Positions 1 through 8,278 of a stretch of DNA of 43,713 nt are shown piece by piece. Origin of the DNA: Chloroflexota bacterium (GTDB taxonomy: Bacteria; Chloroflexota; Anaerolineae; Aggregatilineales; Ch27); assembly GCA_019873685.1 (NCBI GenBank), contig JAIOAT010000024.1, positions 1-43,713 of the forward strand, written 5' to 3'. Within the stretch, counting starts at the first letter, position 1, and each line of letters begins with the position of its first letter. The notes beneath the pieces are model-generated. The model searched no databases, was not told the origin of the DNA, and saw only the letters and a program-made list of their open reading frames with translations. Both the position numbers and the translations under genes were made by a program.

Positions 1-3
1 TTG

Positions 4-76
4 TGCCCCATAGGGGACTCGAACCCCTGTTTTGGCCTTGAGAGGGCCACGTCCTGGGCCACTAGACGAATGGGGC
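4..76 (-). tRNA. tRNA-Glu (anticodon CTC)
   Basis: The reverse strand folds as a full cloverleaf. The acceptor arm GCCCCAT pairs with ATGGGGC, the T arm carries the GGTTCGAGTCC core, and the anticodon stem TGGCC/GGCCA encloses the loop CTCTCAA. The anticodon CTC (bases 40-42) reads GAG. The D arm with TCGTCTAGTGG is typical of tRNA-Glu. The 3' end reads CAA after the discriminator base, so CCA is not encoded and would be added after transcription. A well-formed promoter lies just upstream. Confidence 0.96.
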
Positions 77-90
77 CAGCAACGCTTCGC

Positions 91-119
91 ATTGTAGCAG
101 CCGCCCTGTGGTTCGTCAA
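91..119 (-). promoter_or_regulatory. Promoter of tRNA-Glu
   Basis: On the minus strand a -35 box TTGACG (114-119) is followed by a 17-nt spacer and a -10 box TACAAT (91-96). A TGC precedes the -10 box (extended -10). The tRNA 5' end lies about 15 nt downstream. This is the clearest housekeeping-type promoter in the window. Confidence 0.8.
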
Positions 120-143
120 GCGCGGTTTGCCCCGGCTACGCCG

Positions 144-806
144 TTAGATCATGCCACGCTTGGCCTTGAACTTGCTCTGCTCCGCGATCATGATCGCTGC
201 CTGGCCCAGCAGATGACCGTAGACCGGCGTGCCCAGCGCCAGCGCCGCCAGCCAGCCAATGCACGGAATCCAGCCAAAGACCGCCAGGATCAGGCTGACC
301 ACCACCGAGAACAGCACCAGCATCGCCAGGGTACCCGCATTCGCCAGCGCCAGGCGCAGATTCTCGCCAATCGCCAGGTACACGGAAAAGGTCGGGTTGC
401 GGGTATAGCGCACCATGCCGATAAACAGCCCGGCGTTGGCGACAAGCGCATAGATCAGCGCAAACACGACCATGATGCAGGCCGCCAGCGACAGGATCAC
501 TTCCGCCCCGCGGCCATCCATCAGGCTGCCCATCACCCCCAGGACGCAGGCCAGCAGCACAATCAACACGTTGTAGATCAGGCTGGCCAGCAGGAACATC
601 AGGCCATCGGTGAACTTCTGCCCGAAGTTGTCCCAGTACGGCAGGGGATTCTCCCGTCCATCGAGCATGTTGCGCATCAACTCAATGATCCAGCCATAGA
701 TAGCCAGGTTGAGGATGGGAATGACGCTGATCAGCGCGGTCAGCAGCACCTTGGTCACCCAGTCCTCATCGTCAAAGATGTAGCTAAAGGAACGTCCCAG
801 GTCCAT
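144..806 (-). CDS. DUF4013 family membrane protein
   Basis: A 220-residue integral membrane protein. It starts with a short amphipathic lead containing SFSYIFDDEDW, which is typical of DUF4013 proteins, followed by several hydrophobic segments: residues about 20-40 (IPILNLAIYGW), about 75-105, 110-135 and 165-205. A glycine-rich turn (GWIPCIGWLAALALGTP) lies near the C-terminus. No catalytic motif is visible and the family has no defined biochemical role. I chose the ATG at 804-806 because GGGGAGAAG lies about 8 nt upstream; the reading frame stays open further upstream but that part does not look like protein. It is followed downstream by tRNA-Glu on the same strand. Confidence 0.85.
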   Translation of the reverse strand: MDLGRSFSYIFDDEDWVTKVLLTALISVIPILNLAIYGWIIELMRNMLDGRENPLPYWDNFGQKFTDGLMFLLASLIYNVLIVLLACVLGVMGSLMDGRGAEVILSLAACIMVVFALIYALVANAGLFIGMVRYTRNPTFSVYLAIGENLRLALANAGTLAMLVLFSVVVSLILAVFGWIPCIGWLAALALGTPVYGHLLGQAAIMIAEQSKFKAKRGMI

Positions 807-890
807 GGATGGGCTTCTCCCCCTGTATGTGAACGGCTGCAACCTGGCGTGGTGGCGCCATCCCACAGCCTGCCACCGGCCAGCGACTAC

Positions 891-1880
891 CTATACGTTC
901 TCCGCTGATTTCCGTTGCGGCGGAACAGCCAGGAGGGCCAGCCGCTGGCGAGGGCGTACCGCCAGCGCCGTGCGTACCGCCAGCACGATACCCTCCAGCG
1001 GGCTGGTCACCGTCTGGAGCACCGCGCCGCCATCCAGGCGGCGAATCTCGCCAATCGGCTGCCCGGCGGTCACCATCTCCCCGGGTTGCACCCGCGCCTG
1101 CCACAGCCCGCCGGATTCGGCCAGCAGGGGCGCAGCAGCTGTATAAATGACCGGCGGCGTGGGCGGCGCCGTCCGGGCGGGAACCATGCTCATGCTGGCC
1201 AGCACGCCGTCGATCACCCGCCGGTGCGCCTCCACCGCTTCAGCGTCAGCCCGGCCACGCACCCCGGCGGCGGACCCCAGCATGGCCGTGCTGGCAGTCA
1301 CCGCGACCGGCGCCGGGTCCCAGCTGGCCAGCGGCTGGAGCAACCCTACCGAAGCGCCACACTGCTGCAGCAGAATGCGATTTTGCGTGTTGAGGAAGGC
1401 GTCATCGCCCTGGAAGGTCCAGACCAGCGGCGTGCAGGCTTCGCCGGGTTCCGCCGCGCCCAGCGCCAGCCAGGCGTCGGCATTGATGATGAAGGTCTGG
1501 TAAACAAAATGGGCCAGGCGCTGGGTTGGCTTGCCCTCCAGATCGCCGGGGAAGACCTGCCGCAGGATCAGGCCATCCAGCGGATTCTGGGTTTGCATGG
1601 CCTCAAAGCTGAGCGGATCCAGGATCGGGCAGACCATCACCCGCCCGGCTACCGTAGCCGGATCGAGTGTATCGATCAGGCGCAGGGCGGCCTGTACCCC
1701 GGCATACTCGTCGCCGTCCATGCCGCTGGTTACCAGCAGCACCGGGTCCGGCTCCGTGCCATTGATCAGGGCGATGGGGAAGCCAATACGCGCCCGTCCG
1801 AGATCGACCTGATACACCCCGCGCAGGGTGCGACCGGCTTCTACCCGCAGCGGGCCAAGCTGCCAGGTTTCTCCGCTCAT
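891..1880 (-). CDS. AstE/AspA-type (succinylglutamate desuccinylase/aspartoacylase) family protein lacking the zinc ligands
   Basis: A 329-residue protein with the overall layout of AstE/AspA-like metallocarboxypeptidases: an N-terminal strand region, a loop SGMDGDEYAG at residues 52-61, the segment QVFPGDLEGKPTQRLAH (about 108-124), and a C-terminal biotinyl-lipoyl-like barrel (PGEMVTAGQPIGEI). In active members the first loop reads GxHGDE, giving His and Glu zinc ligands, and a DLH segment gives the second His. Here the first His is Asp55 and the DLH position reads LALG (Gly141). Only Glu58 remains. This suggests a pseudoenzyme or altered chemistry. The start has AGGTGA about 6 nt upstream, and an extended -10 promoter lies about 55 bp upstream. 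Confidence 0.8.
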   Translation of the reverse strand: MSGETWQLGPLRVEAGRTLRGVYQVDLGRARIGFPIALINGTEPDPVLLVTSGMDGDEYAGVQAALRLIDTLDPATVAGRVMVCPILDPLSFEAMQTQNPLDGLILRQVFPGDLEGKPTQRLAHFVYQTFIINADAWLALGAAEPGEACTPLVWTFQGDDAFLNTQNRILLQQCGASVGLLQPLASWDPAPVAVTASTAMLGSAAGVRGRADAEAVEAHRRVIDGVLASMSMVPARTAPPTPPVIYTAAAPLLAESGGLWQARVQPGEMVTAGQPIGEIRRLDGGAVLQTVTSPLEGIVLAVRTALAVRPRQRLALLAVPPQRKSAENV

Positions 1881-1935
1881 GATTCACCTGACTCCGTGGT
1901 AGAAAAAAGACGACGTGGTACGCCAGCCTGGACGT

Positions 1936-1944
1936 ATTATAGCA
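1936..1944 (-). promoter_or_regulatory. Extended -10 promoter of the AstE/AspA-like gene
   Basis: The minus strand reads TGCTATAAT, a perfect TATAAT with an extended-minus-10 TGN. No convincing -35 box is present at 17 nt. It sits 56 bp upstream of the ATG at 1880, with no other gene between. Confidence 0.55.
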
Positions 1945-2044
1945 GTTTTGGCCCGTGGAAAAGCCAACCAGCTACCGGAGAAAGTGATCAGCGCTCGGAT
2001 CGCCAGGCGTCAACGAGGGCAAAAGCCGCCGCCCGACCGGCGGA

Positions 2045-2947
2045 TCAGCGGGCAGCAGGGCCGGGTACAATCACCTGCACCGCGCCGGGCACGACCCGCG
2101 CTGTAAAGGGCGTGTCGCCGAACAGTTCGCCATCACCCTGAACCTGTTGCTGTGGCCTGCTCCTGACGCTGACCTCGCGCGCCTGCCAGTGTTGCAGGGC
2201 GGCGGTGAAGTTGTCCAGCTGGATGACGCTGGCGGCGATGGAGACCAGAGTCTCTGGCCTGGTGTTGAGCATCATCACGTCCAGCAGCCCGTCATCCGGC
2301 TTGACCGATGAGTTAAGCACCAGGTTCAACCGACCCAGGCTGCCCACATTAGCGATCAGCAGGGAGAAGCCTTCCGTCTCGATCTCCTGCCCGTCGATCA
2401 CCAGCTGGTAGTGGGCATGCACCGGCTCGCTGAGCGCCTCCAGGACAGCGAAACCATAGGCCAGCAGGCCAAAGCGATCCTTGAGGTCGCGGGTCGTCTT
2501 GCGGACAACCGCCGCCTCAAAGCCGACGCTGGCCCGCAGCATGAAGTAGTGCTCCCCGATCTGGCCCATATCGACCCGGCGCAGCCGGTGACCTGGCTGG
2601 AAGATCAGTTCAGCGGCCTGTTCCAGTTCACGGGGGATGTTCAGTTCGACCGCCACCACATTGCCGGTCCCGCCCGGCAGAATGGCCAGCGGTACATCCG
2701 TCCCCACCAGCCCGCTGGCGACCTCCATCACGGTGCCGTCGCCGCCGTAAACCGCCACCAGATCAGCGCCCCGTTCGATGGCCCGGCGGGCCAGCCGCCG
2801 GCCATCGCCGGCCCGCTTGGTGATCGATACATCCCAATCGACGCCGTGCCGCTGAAAGACGGTATTCAGCGGTTTGAGGATTGGCTCATCCACGCCAGCG
2901 GCGGGGTTGATGATAACCTCAAGCGATCGATAACGGTGGTTTGCCAT
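2045..2947 (-). CDS. Diacylglycerol kinase / YegS-BmrU family lipid kinase
   Basis: A 300-residue lipid kinase of the DAGK catalytic family. The N-terminal INPAAG motif (residues 13-18) and VYGGDGTVMEVASGL (about 66-80) form the nucleotide-binding site. The LPGGTGNVVAVEL stretch (about 89-101) matches the second conserved block. A C-terminal beta-rich domain ends with an ELFGDTPF segment that resembles the conserved D/E-GE motif. The probable role is ATP-dependent phosphorylation of diacylglycerol or a related lipid at the membrane, but the true substrate cannot be read from sequence. It lies 114 bp downstream of the metal ABC permease on the same strand. A TAGAAT -10-like box at 3004-3009 may give it separate transcription. 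Confidence 0.9.
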   Translation of the reverse strand: MANHRYRSLEVIINPAAGVDEPILKPLNTVFQRHGVDWDVSITKRAGDGRRLARRAIERGADLVAVYGGDGTVMEVASGLVGTDVPLAILPGGTGNVVAVELNIPRELEQAAELIFQPGHRLRRVDMGQIGEHYFMLRASVGFEAAVVRKTTRDLKDRFGLLAYGFAVLEALSEPVHAHYQLVIDGQEIETEGFSLLIANVGSLGRLNLVLNSSVKPDDGLLDVMMLNTRPETLVSIAASVIQLDNFTAALQHWQAREVSVRSRPQQQVQGDGELFGDTPFTARVVPGAVQVIVPGPAAR

Positions 2948-3061
2948 AGCTGAGCCTGCGCCAGAGGAAAGTGAGAAGATGACGAAAGGTTCAGGTCATG
3001 CCCATTCTAGCGCATTTTGCAGGGGATGAGGATGCCGCGGTCTGGCCGGGCAGAGCGCGAT

Positions 3062-3895
3062 TCAGGCCGGTTCGGCGTGGCCCAGCAGGCGGCTACCCAC
3101 AAAAGCCGCCACAAACAGCGCGGTGGTGATCAGGACAATAGCCGGGCCGGAAGCAATATTGAGGTAGAAGGAGAGGTACAGGCCAACCACCCCGCTCAAC
3201 GCGCCGATCACCGCCGCCAGCATCATCATGTGATGCAGCCGCCGCGCCAGCAACTGGGCGGTAGCCGCAGGTGTGACCAGCATGGCCACCATCAGGGCGA
3301 CGCCAACTGTCTGCAGGCTGGCGACAACCGTCACCGCCAGCAACACCAGCAGTAGCATCCGCAGCGTCCCATCCGGCAGATGCAGCGTCCGCGCCAGCGT
3401 GGGGTCAAAACTGAGGATCAGGAATTCTTTGTACAGCGCCACAATGGTCAGGATGACAACCGCGCCGCAGACGGCCATGATCAGCAGGTCGGTATCACTG
3501 ACGCCCAGCACGTTGCCAAAGAGGATATGCGCCAGGTCGACGCTGTAGCTGCGGGCCGTGCTGATGATGGCAATGCCCAGGGCGAACATCCCGGCAAAGA
3601 CCACGCCGATGGCCGTATCTTCCTTCAGACGGCCCTCCCGCGTCAGCCAGCCAATACCCAGGGCCACCGCTACCCCGGCAATCAGCCCTCCCAGGAATAG
3701 CGTCTGCCCCATGATGTAGGCCACCGCCACGCCCGGCAGTGTGCCGTGGGCAACCGCATCGCCGAAGAAGGCCATCCCCCGCACGACCACAAAGCTGCCG
3801 ATCACGCCGCTAACCAGGCCGATCAAGATCACGGCCAGCAGGGCGCGCTGCATAAAAGCGAACTGAAGCGGGTCCAGCAGGAATCCCAGGTCCAT
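3062..3895 (-). CDS. znuB: Zinc/manganese ABC transporter permease (ABC-3 family)
   Basis: A 277-residue permease with about eight hydrophobic segments. It contains the ABC-3 family block MAFFGDAVAHGTLPGVAVAY (residues about 41-60), which follows the first transmembrane region, and GVALMVAMLVTPAATAQLL in the C-terminal half, the usual ABC-3 signature. It forms the membrane channel for metal imported with the ATPase and binding protein encoded just upstream. The start lies 5 nt after the ATPase stop, with GGAGAAGG inside the end of the ATPase gene as ribosome site, indicating translational coupling. The metal is inferred as zinc from the binding protein and the adjacent Fur-family regulator. 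Confidence 0.92.
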   Translation of the reverse strand: MDLGFLLDPLQFAFMQRALLAVILIGLVSGVIGSFVVVRGMAFFGDAVAHGTLPGVAVAYIMGQTLFLGGLIAGVAVALGIGWLTREGRLKEDTAIGVVFAGMFALGIAIISTARSYSVDLAHILFGNVLGVSDTDLLIMAVCGAVVILTIVALYKEFLILSFDPTLARTLHLPDGTLRMLLLVLLAVTVVASLQTVGVALMVAMLVTPAATAQLLARRLHHMMMLAAVIGALSGVVGLYLSFYLNIASGPAIVLITTALFVAAFVGSRLLGHAEPA

Positions 3896-3900
3896 CGTGC

Positions 3901-4761
3901 TCAGCCTTCTCCGTTGTCCCCGCCGGCGGGGCCATGCTCATCCACCACCACGACGGTTTCTGCGCCCTGGCGGATGATCCCGATCTGGCCGCGATAGGCG
4001 CGGCTGAGCGCTTCAGTGGTAAAGACTTCGGCGCTTGTCCCGTAGGCGATGACTTCCTGATTGATCAGCAGCAGGCGGTCAAACCGGCTGGCGGCCAGGC
4101 TCATGTCATGGGTCGCCAGAATGATCGTCACCCCCTGGTCATGCAGCGACTCCAGGACAGCCATGATCTCCTCACCCGCGGCGGCGTCCACCCCACTGAA
4201 CGGCTCGTCCAGTAGCAGGACGCTGGTCTGCTGGGCCAGGGCGCGGGCGATGAAAACGCGCCGCCGCTGCCCGCCGCTTAGCTGGCCGATCTGCCGGTTG
4301 CGGAAGGCCAGCATCCCCACCCGTTCCAGCTCGGCGTCAACGGCCTCCCAGTCACGGCGACCCGGCCAGCGCAACCAGCCCAGCTGGCGAGCGCGGCCCA
4401 TCATGACGACATCCCGCACGCTGACCGGAAAACGCCAGTCGATGGCTTCGTACTGGGGCACGTAACCGATCAGGCGATGGCTCGCGGCGCATTCCTCGCC
4501 GTACATGGAGATATAGCCGCTGGTGTGCGGAATCAGGCCGACAATCGCCTTGAACAGTGTACTCTTGCCTGCCCCATTGGGGCCGAGCACAGCCACGCTC
4601 TCCCCCGGCTGCACAGCAAAGGAGATGTTCCGGATGGCGGAACGCGCGCCGGGGTAACCCGCCGACAACCCCTCCACCAGCAGGGCGGGGCAACCCTCGG
4701 CAGCCGGAAGGGCGGTCTTCAGCGGGGGGTGGTTGACCATGGCGGCAATCTCCGGCATCAA
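3901..4761 (-). CDS. znuC: Zinc/manganese ABC transporter ATP-binding protein
   Basis: A 286-residue ABC ATPase. Walker A is GPNGAGKST (about residues 59-67), the Q-loop is in GYVPQYEAIDWRFPVSV, the signature is QLSGGQRRR (about 159-167), Walker B is VLLLDEPFSG (about 180-189) and the H-loop is LATHD. The YVPQ...DWRFPVSV block is typical of the Mn/Zn-type ATPases. It energises metal import through the neighbouring permease. Its ATG overlaps the stop of the binding-protein gene (ATGA at 4758-4761). The first 20 or so residues are poorly conserved; an internal ATG at residue 8 is a possible alternative start. Confidence 0.93.
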   Translation of the reverse strand: MMPEIAAMVNHPPLKTALPAAEGCPALLVEGLSAGYPGARSAIRNISFAVQPGESVAVLGPNGAGKSTLFKAIVGLIPHTSGYISMYGEECAASHRLIGYVPQYEAIDWRFPVSVRDVVMMGRARQLGWLRWPGRRDWEAVDAELERVGMLAFRNRQIGQLSGGQRRRVFIARALAQQTSVLLLDEPFSGVDAAAGEEIMAVLESLHDQGVTIILATHDMSLAASRFDRLLLINQEVIAYGTSAEVFTTEALSRAYRGQIGIIRQGAETVVVVDEHGPAGGDNGEG

Positions 4762-5861
4762 TTCACCGTTCCGCCCAGGGCGGCGGTGATCACCCGTGTG
4801 TTGTAACGCAGGTAGTCCGCGTAGGTGGCGGCGGGGCCATCCGCCTCGCTCAGGGAGCCGGTATAGAGCGTATAGAAGTGGACCCCCGTCTCCCGCGCGA
4901 TCTGCTCGGCCAGGGCCGGGTTGGCAATGGTCTCAGTGAACACAGCAGGGACGCCATTAGCGCGGATGTCGCCGATCAGCCGGGCGATATCCGCCGCGCT
5001 TGGCTCGGCCAGGGTGCTGGCCCCGGGGATGACTGTGCCCAGCACCTTCAACCCGAAGGCGCTGGCGTAGTAATTGAAGGTCAGGTGGTTGGTGACCAGC
5101 AAGCGGTTGCTTTCCGGGATCGTCGCCAGCATCGGCGCGATTTCCTCATCAACCAGCGTTTGCAGCGCCTTGATAATGGCAGCGGCGTTGGCGGCGTAAA
5201 CGTCAGCGTTGGCCGGATCGCGCTCGCTCAGAGCGTCGCGGATCATCAGCGCCCACAGCATGGCGTTATAGGGGTCAGTCCACACGTGCGGGTCGCACCG
5301 GCCATGCGCGTGCTCGCCGTCAGCCTCGTTTTCGCCGCCGCAATCCAGCTGGTAGAGCGGCCCCAGCCTGCCTTCAGCAGGGGAAGGCAGCACGCCCGCG
5401 GACGCCAGTTCGTCCTGATGGGCGGCGCATTGCCCGGCGATGGCGCTTACGTCACCAGCGGGCAGGTGATCCTCCGGCTCGCCAGCCTCCGAGACCTCCC
5501 CAAAGGGCAGGATATTCACACAGGCTGAGACGGTGACCGGCGCCAGGTCCGGAGCCGCGCCGCGGATGGTTTTCAGCAGGCTTTCCTCCAGGTTAGCGCC
5601 CACGATCAGGATCAGATCGGCCTGCGCCAGCCGCACCAGATCCTGCGGTGAGGGCGTGTAGCTGTGGGGATCAGCGCCCGGCGGCATCAGCGAGACGACC
5701 TCGGCGGCTTCGCCAGCGACTCCGGCAGCAATATCGGCCAGGATACTGGTGCTGGCCACCACCTGCAGCCGATCCTGCGCCCGCGCTCCCCCACCGGGGA
5801 ACACACCGAACATCAGCGCCAGGCTCACCAGCATGATCCCCATCCGGCAAACTCGACTCAT
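4758..5861 (-). CDS. znuA: Metal (probably zinc) ABC transporter substrate-binding protein
   Basis: A 367-residue exported binding protein of the cluster A-I metal family. The N-terminal signal peptide has a hydrophobic core MLVSLALMFGVF and a likely cut after GGGARA. Probable metal ligands are the His in ADPHSYTPSP, the His in DPHVWTDP and the His in VTNHLTFNYY; His rather than Glu at the third site favours zinc. The last ligand position, normally Asp in a TDS motif, reads TGS. A Glu/Asp/His-rich insert (about residues 150-200, with GEHAHGRCDPH) resembles the metal-collecting loop of ZnuA. I chose the ATG at 5859-5861 because AGGA lies 10 nt upstream and the signal peptide follows directly. 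The frame extends upstream without protein-like sequence. Confidence 0.9.
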   Translation of the reverse strand: MSRVCRMGIMLVSLALMFGVFPGGGARAQDRLQVVASTSILADIAAGVAGEAAEVVSLMPPGADPHSYTPSPQDLVRLAQADLILIVGANLEESLLKTIRGAAPDLAPVTVSACVNILPFGEVSEAGEPEDHLPAGDVSAIAGQCAAHQDELASAGVLPSPAEGRLGPLYQLDCGGENEADGEHAHGRCDPHVWTDPYNAMLWALMIRDALSERDPANADVYAANAAAIIKALQTLVDEEIAPMLATIPESNRLLVTNHLTFNYYASAFGLKVLGTVIPGASTLAEPSAADIARLIGDIRANGVPAVFTETIANPALAEQIARETGVHFYTLYTGSLSEADGPAATYADYLRYNTRVITAALGGTVN

Positions 5862-5871
5862 AGCCCGTCCT

Positions 5872-5892
5872 AATTGAAAGATTTTTTCAGTT
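5872..5892. promoter_or_regulatory. 21-bp dyad, candidate Zur/Fur operator
   Basis: The minus strand reads AACTGAAA, then 5 nt, then TTTCAATT. The core TGAAA-N5-TTTCA is a perfect inverted repeat, and the flanks AA.T / A.TT are also symmetric. It lies in the 61-bp gap between the Fur-family gene and the binding-protein gene, directly upstream of the latter's ribosome site. The position and size fit a Fur-family operator. Binding is inferred only. Confidence 0.5.
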
Positions 5893-5922
5893 CCGGGAAT
5901 CCTACCATGTTTGCCGGGCCAG

Positions 5923-6363
5923 TCAATCCCCGGCCCGCTGGCACTCCGGGCAGAGACCGGCAATCTCCAGCCAGTGGCCGGTGATGTGGTAGCCGGTAAT
6001 GGCAGTGATCTCCTCAAGGTAGGCGCTCAGATCGCAGCCTTCGATCTCCACGACGCGGTTGCAGCGCTGGCAGATCACGTGATGGGTATGGCCGGGCGAA
6101 CACAGCGCGTAGGCGTGACAATTGTCCAGCAAGTGCACCGGGCGAACCAGCCCCAGCCCCGCCAGCACCTCCAGCGTGCGGTAGACGGTCACCAGGCCGA
6201 TGTCGGCGGCGTGCGCCTGCGCCGCCGTGTGCAGGTCGGCGATCGAAAGCGGTCGGGCGGCTTCTTCCAGCGCCAGGATCACGGCCCGGCGGGCGCGGGT
6301 CAGCTTGAAGCCATGCTGGTGAAGCCGGGCTGCCAGCGATTGCGAGGGTAGGATTGCCATCAT
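5923..6363 (-). CDS. zur: Fur family transcriptional regulator, probably Zur
   Basis: A 146-residue Fur-family repressor. The winged-helix DNA-binding half contains LTRARRAVILALEEAARPLS and VTVYRTLEVLAGLGLV (recognition helix VYRTL). The dimerisation half carries HTHHVICQRC (regulatory metal site plus first CxxC) and CPEC at the C-terminus (second CxxC of the structural zinc). Zur rather than Fur or PerR is inferred from its place as first gene of the zinc-uptake cluster, 61 bp upstream of the binding-protein gene on the same strand. The start is one of two adjacent ATGs (6363 or 6360), with GGGAAGAAAG upstream. Confidence 0.88.
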   Translation of the reverse strand: MMAILPSQSLAARLHQHGFKLTRARRAVILALEEAARPLSIADLHTAAQAHAADIGLVTVYRTLEVLAGLGLVRPVHLLDNCHAYALCSPGHTHHVICQRCNRVVEIEGCDLSAYLEEITAITGYHITGHWLEIAGLCPECQRAGD

Positions 6364-6420
6364 CTGTGCAGGACTTTCTTCCCGGGGCGGGCCAGCGCCC
6401 CCTACCAGCGCATACTGCCG

Positions 6421-6426
6421 ATTGTA
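6421..6426 (-). promoter_or_regulatory. -10-like box upstream of the Fur/Zur gene
   Basis: TACAAT on the minus strand, about 58 bp upstream of the start codon, in the 97-bp gap after the TolB-like gene. No clear -35 box accompanies it. Confidence 0.35.
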
Positions 6427-6460
6427 CCCGATCGCGGCGCTTCGTGGCCCGTCGCGGCCC

Positions 6461-7630
6461 TCAGCGGGACGCTGGCACCCACGCCGGCAGGAAGGCGTCA
6501 GCGACCAGTTTGCTGATCTGGCCGGTAGCCGTATCCAGGACCCACAGGCTGGGCCGCGCCTCCCGCCCGGCCACCGGATTCGCCACCGCCGGGAAGCGCT
6601 GGATGACCAGCCGCGTCCCATCCGGCTCCCAGGCAAAAGCGCCTGTGGCGTAAGCCGGATCGACAGCCAGCGGCTTGGCGTCGCCATTACTCGCCGCAAC
6701 CAGATACAGCTGATGGCCGGGCGTATACCCCTCGTCCATCAGGCGCCGTCCCACCACCAGCGCGGTCCCGTCAGGCGTCCAGAGCAACCGGGCGTCATCC
6801 ACCGGTGCGTCCGGCGCGGTAAGCGCCGTGATCTGCCCGGTCTGCAGGTCGGCCACCCGGATGTGGGTGTAAAGAGCCGTTTCCGAAACAAAAACGATGT
6901 CCAGGCAAGCCAGCCGCGAACCATCCGGGGAAAACGCGCCCGTGCCGCCATGCAGGGTGGGCAGGAAGGCATCTGCGCCCCCGGTCAGGTCGTGGATCAG
7001 GATACCGCTGTTCTGCAGGTCATAGGAAGCCAGGCGCGTCCCATCCGGCGACCACACCGGCCCAACCGTGTAAAGGGCTTCATCCTCAAACAGCGGGGCG
7101 TTGACTGGCGTAGCGCCAGACAGATCAAGCACCCAGACGCGGGTCGGACGGACATTTGCGCCGCCGGCGGCCCCAGGCGTACGTTCATAGGCCAGGCGCG
7201 TCCCGTCTGGCGACCAGCTGGAGGCAGTGCATTCGTCGGGAGCACAGGCGACCAGCGTGCTGATCTGACCGGTCGCCCGGTCGAGCAGACGCAGGTCGAT
7301 CCCGCCTCCGGCATGGTACTCGCTGAAGGCGATCTGCCTGCCGTCAGGGCTGACGGCGAAGTCATAAACGCCGATGGCGCTGGATGTCACCGGGAAAGCC
7401 TGCGCCGGAGACGCGGGATCAAGCAGGTGGATATTGGCCGGAGCGCCGCCCACGGGGGCCAGAAAAGCGATCAGCGGGCCGCCGCCGGGCTGTGGAAGAC
7501 CACCGCGGGCTGGATGGCTCCCGGCGGCCAGTCCCAGCAGCGCGACCAGCGCCGCCACCCCCGCCAGGCCGACCAGGGCGACCAGCCCGGCGCGGCGCGG
7601 AGAGGAAAAGAGAGCCTGGAAAAGAATCAT
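6461..7630 (-). CDS. TolB-like beta-propeller (PD40) protein, membrane-anchored
   Basis: A 389-residue protein with an N-terminal hydrophobic segment (residues about 14-36, rich in VALVGLAGVAALVALL) that acts as signal anchor, followed by a WD40-like/PD40 propeller. At least five blades carry the SPDG or TPDG signature: VSPDGRQIAFSE, WSPDGTRLAYE, WSPDGTRLASYD, FSPDGSRLACLD, WTPDGTALVVGR and WEPDGTRLVIQR. Such domains usually bind proteins or peptides outside the membrane; no enzymatic motif is visible. It is separated by only 27 nt from the thioredoxin-like gene upstream, so the two are probably co-transcribed. Confidence 0.85.
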   Translation of the reverse strand: MILFQALFSSPRRAGLVALVGLAGVAALVALLGLAAGSHPARGGLPQPGGGPLIAFLAPVGGAPANIHLLDPASPAQAFPVTSSAIGVYDFAVSPDGRQIAFSEYHAGGGIDLRLLDRATGQISTLVACAPDECTASSWSPDGTRLAYERTPGAAGGANVRPTRVWVLDLSGATPVNAPLFEDEALYTVGPVWSPDGTRLASYDLQNSGILIHDLTGGADAFLPTLHGGTGAFSPDGSRLACLDIVFVSETALYTHIRVADLQTGQITALTAPDAPVDDARLLWTPDGTALVVGRRLMDEGYTPGHQLYLVAASNGDAKPLAVDPAYATGAFAWEPDGTRLVIQRFPAVANPVAGREARPSLWVLDTATGQISKLVADAFLPAWVPASR

Positions 7631-7657
7631 CGGGATGGCTTCAGGGGGCAGACGGCG

Positions 7658-8155
7658 CTAGCTATGGCCAAAGGCCAGCGCCAGGCGGATATCTTCCAGC
7701 CGCGGCAGGCTGTTGGCGCGGAGCACTTCGCGCCCCTCCGGCGTGAAAACCAGAAAGGTCGGCGAAAAGACGAACTTGAAGCGGTCGGCCAACGCACTGC
7801 CAAGCGCATCATGGACGTTGAGCAGCAGCGAGTCGATCCCGGCGGAGGATAGCTCGGCGGTCAGGTCGCGCACAGCGGGCAGGATCGCCAGGCAGGCCAC
7901 GCAATAGTTGGAATAGAGCATCACAAACGTCGGCTGCTCATTGGTCAGGATGGCCTCCGCCTCTGCCAGGCTCGTGACCTCCGGCGGTGGATACTGGCGG
8001 GACAGGCCAAAGGCCAGCGCCGCCAGCACATATAGCGCCAGCAGCCCGACCCGTAGCCACTGGCTGCCCTTCCGCCAGCGCCACAGGAAGAGGGCCAGGA
8101 TGGCCCCCACCCCGACGCTGATCCAGACATATGAGAACTGGTTGACGATGTTCAC
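7658..8155 (-). CDS. Membrane-anchored thioredoxin-like protein
   Basis: A 165-residue protein with two N-terminal transmembrane segments (about residues 8-27 and 37-52) followed by a thioredoxin fold. The active site is CVAC within MLYSNYCVACLAILPAV (about residues 80-96), and the cis-Pro loop is SPTFLVF (about 131-137). The domain is predicted to face outward and act as a thiol-disulfide oxidoreductase or in cytochrome or metal-protein maturation; the partner is unknown. The start codon is GTG (8153-8155); no strong ribosome site is visible, so an in-frame internal start cannot be excluded. Confidence 0.85.
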   Translation of the reverse strand: MNIVNQFSYVWISVGVGAILALFLWRWRKGSQWLRVGLLALYVLAALAFGLSRQYPPPEVTSLAEAEAILTNEQPTFVMLYSNYCVACLAILPAVRDLTAELSSAGIDSLLLNVHDALGSALADRFKFVFSPTFLVFTPEGREVLRANSLPRLEDIRLALAFGHS

Positions 8156-8278
8156 GGCAATTTGCCCGGCCTCCCGGAGGCAACAGCGCCTCCCGCCCCG
8201 ACCTCGCCGCCTATTGTAGCCAGTCGCTGGCAGCGGGCCAAACTACGGCCAGCCGGCGATGGATACTGCGGGCGACGG

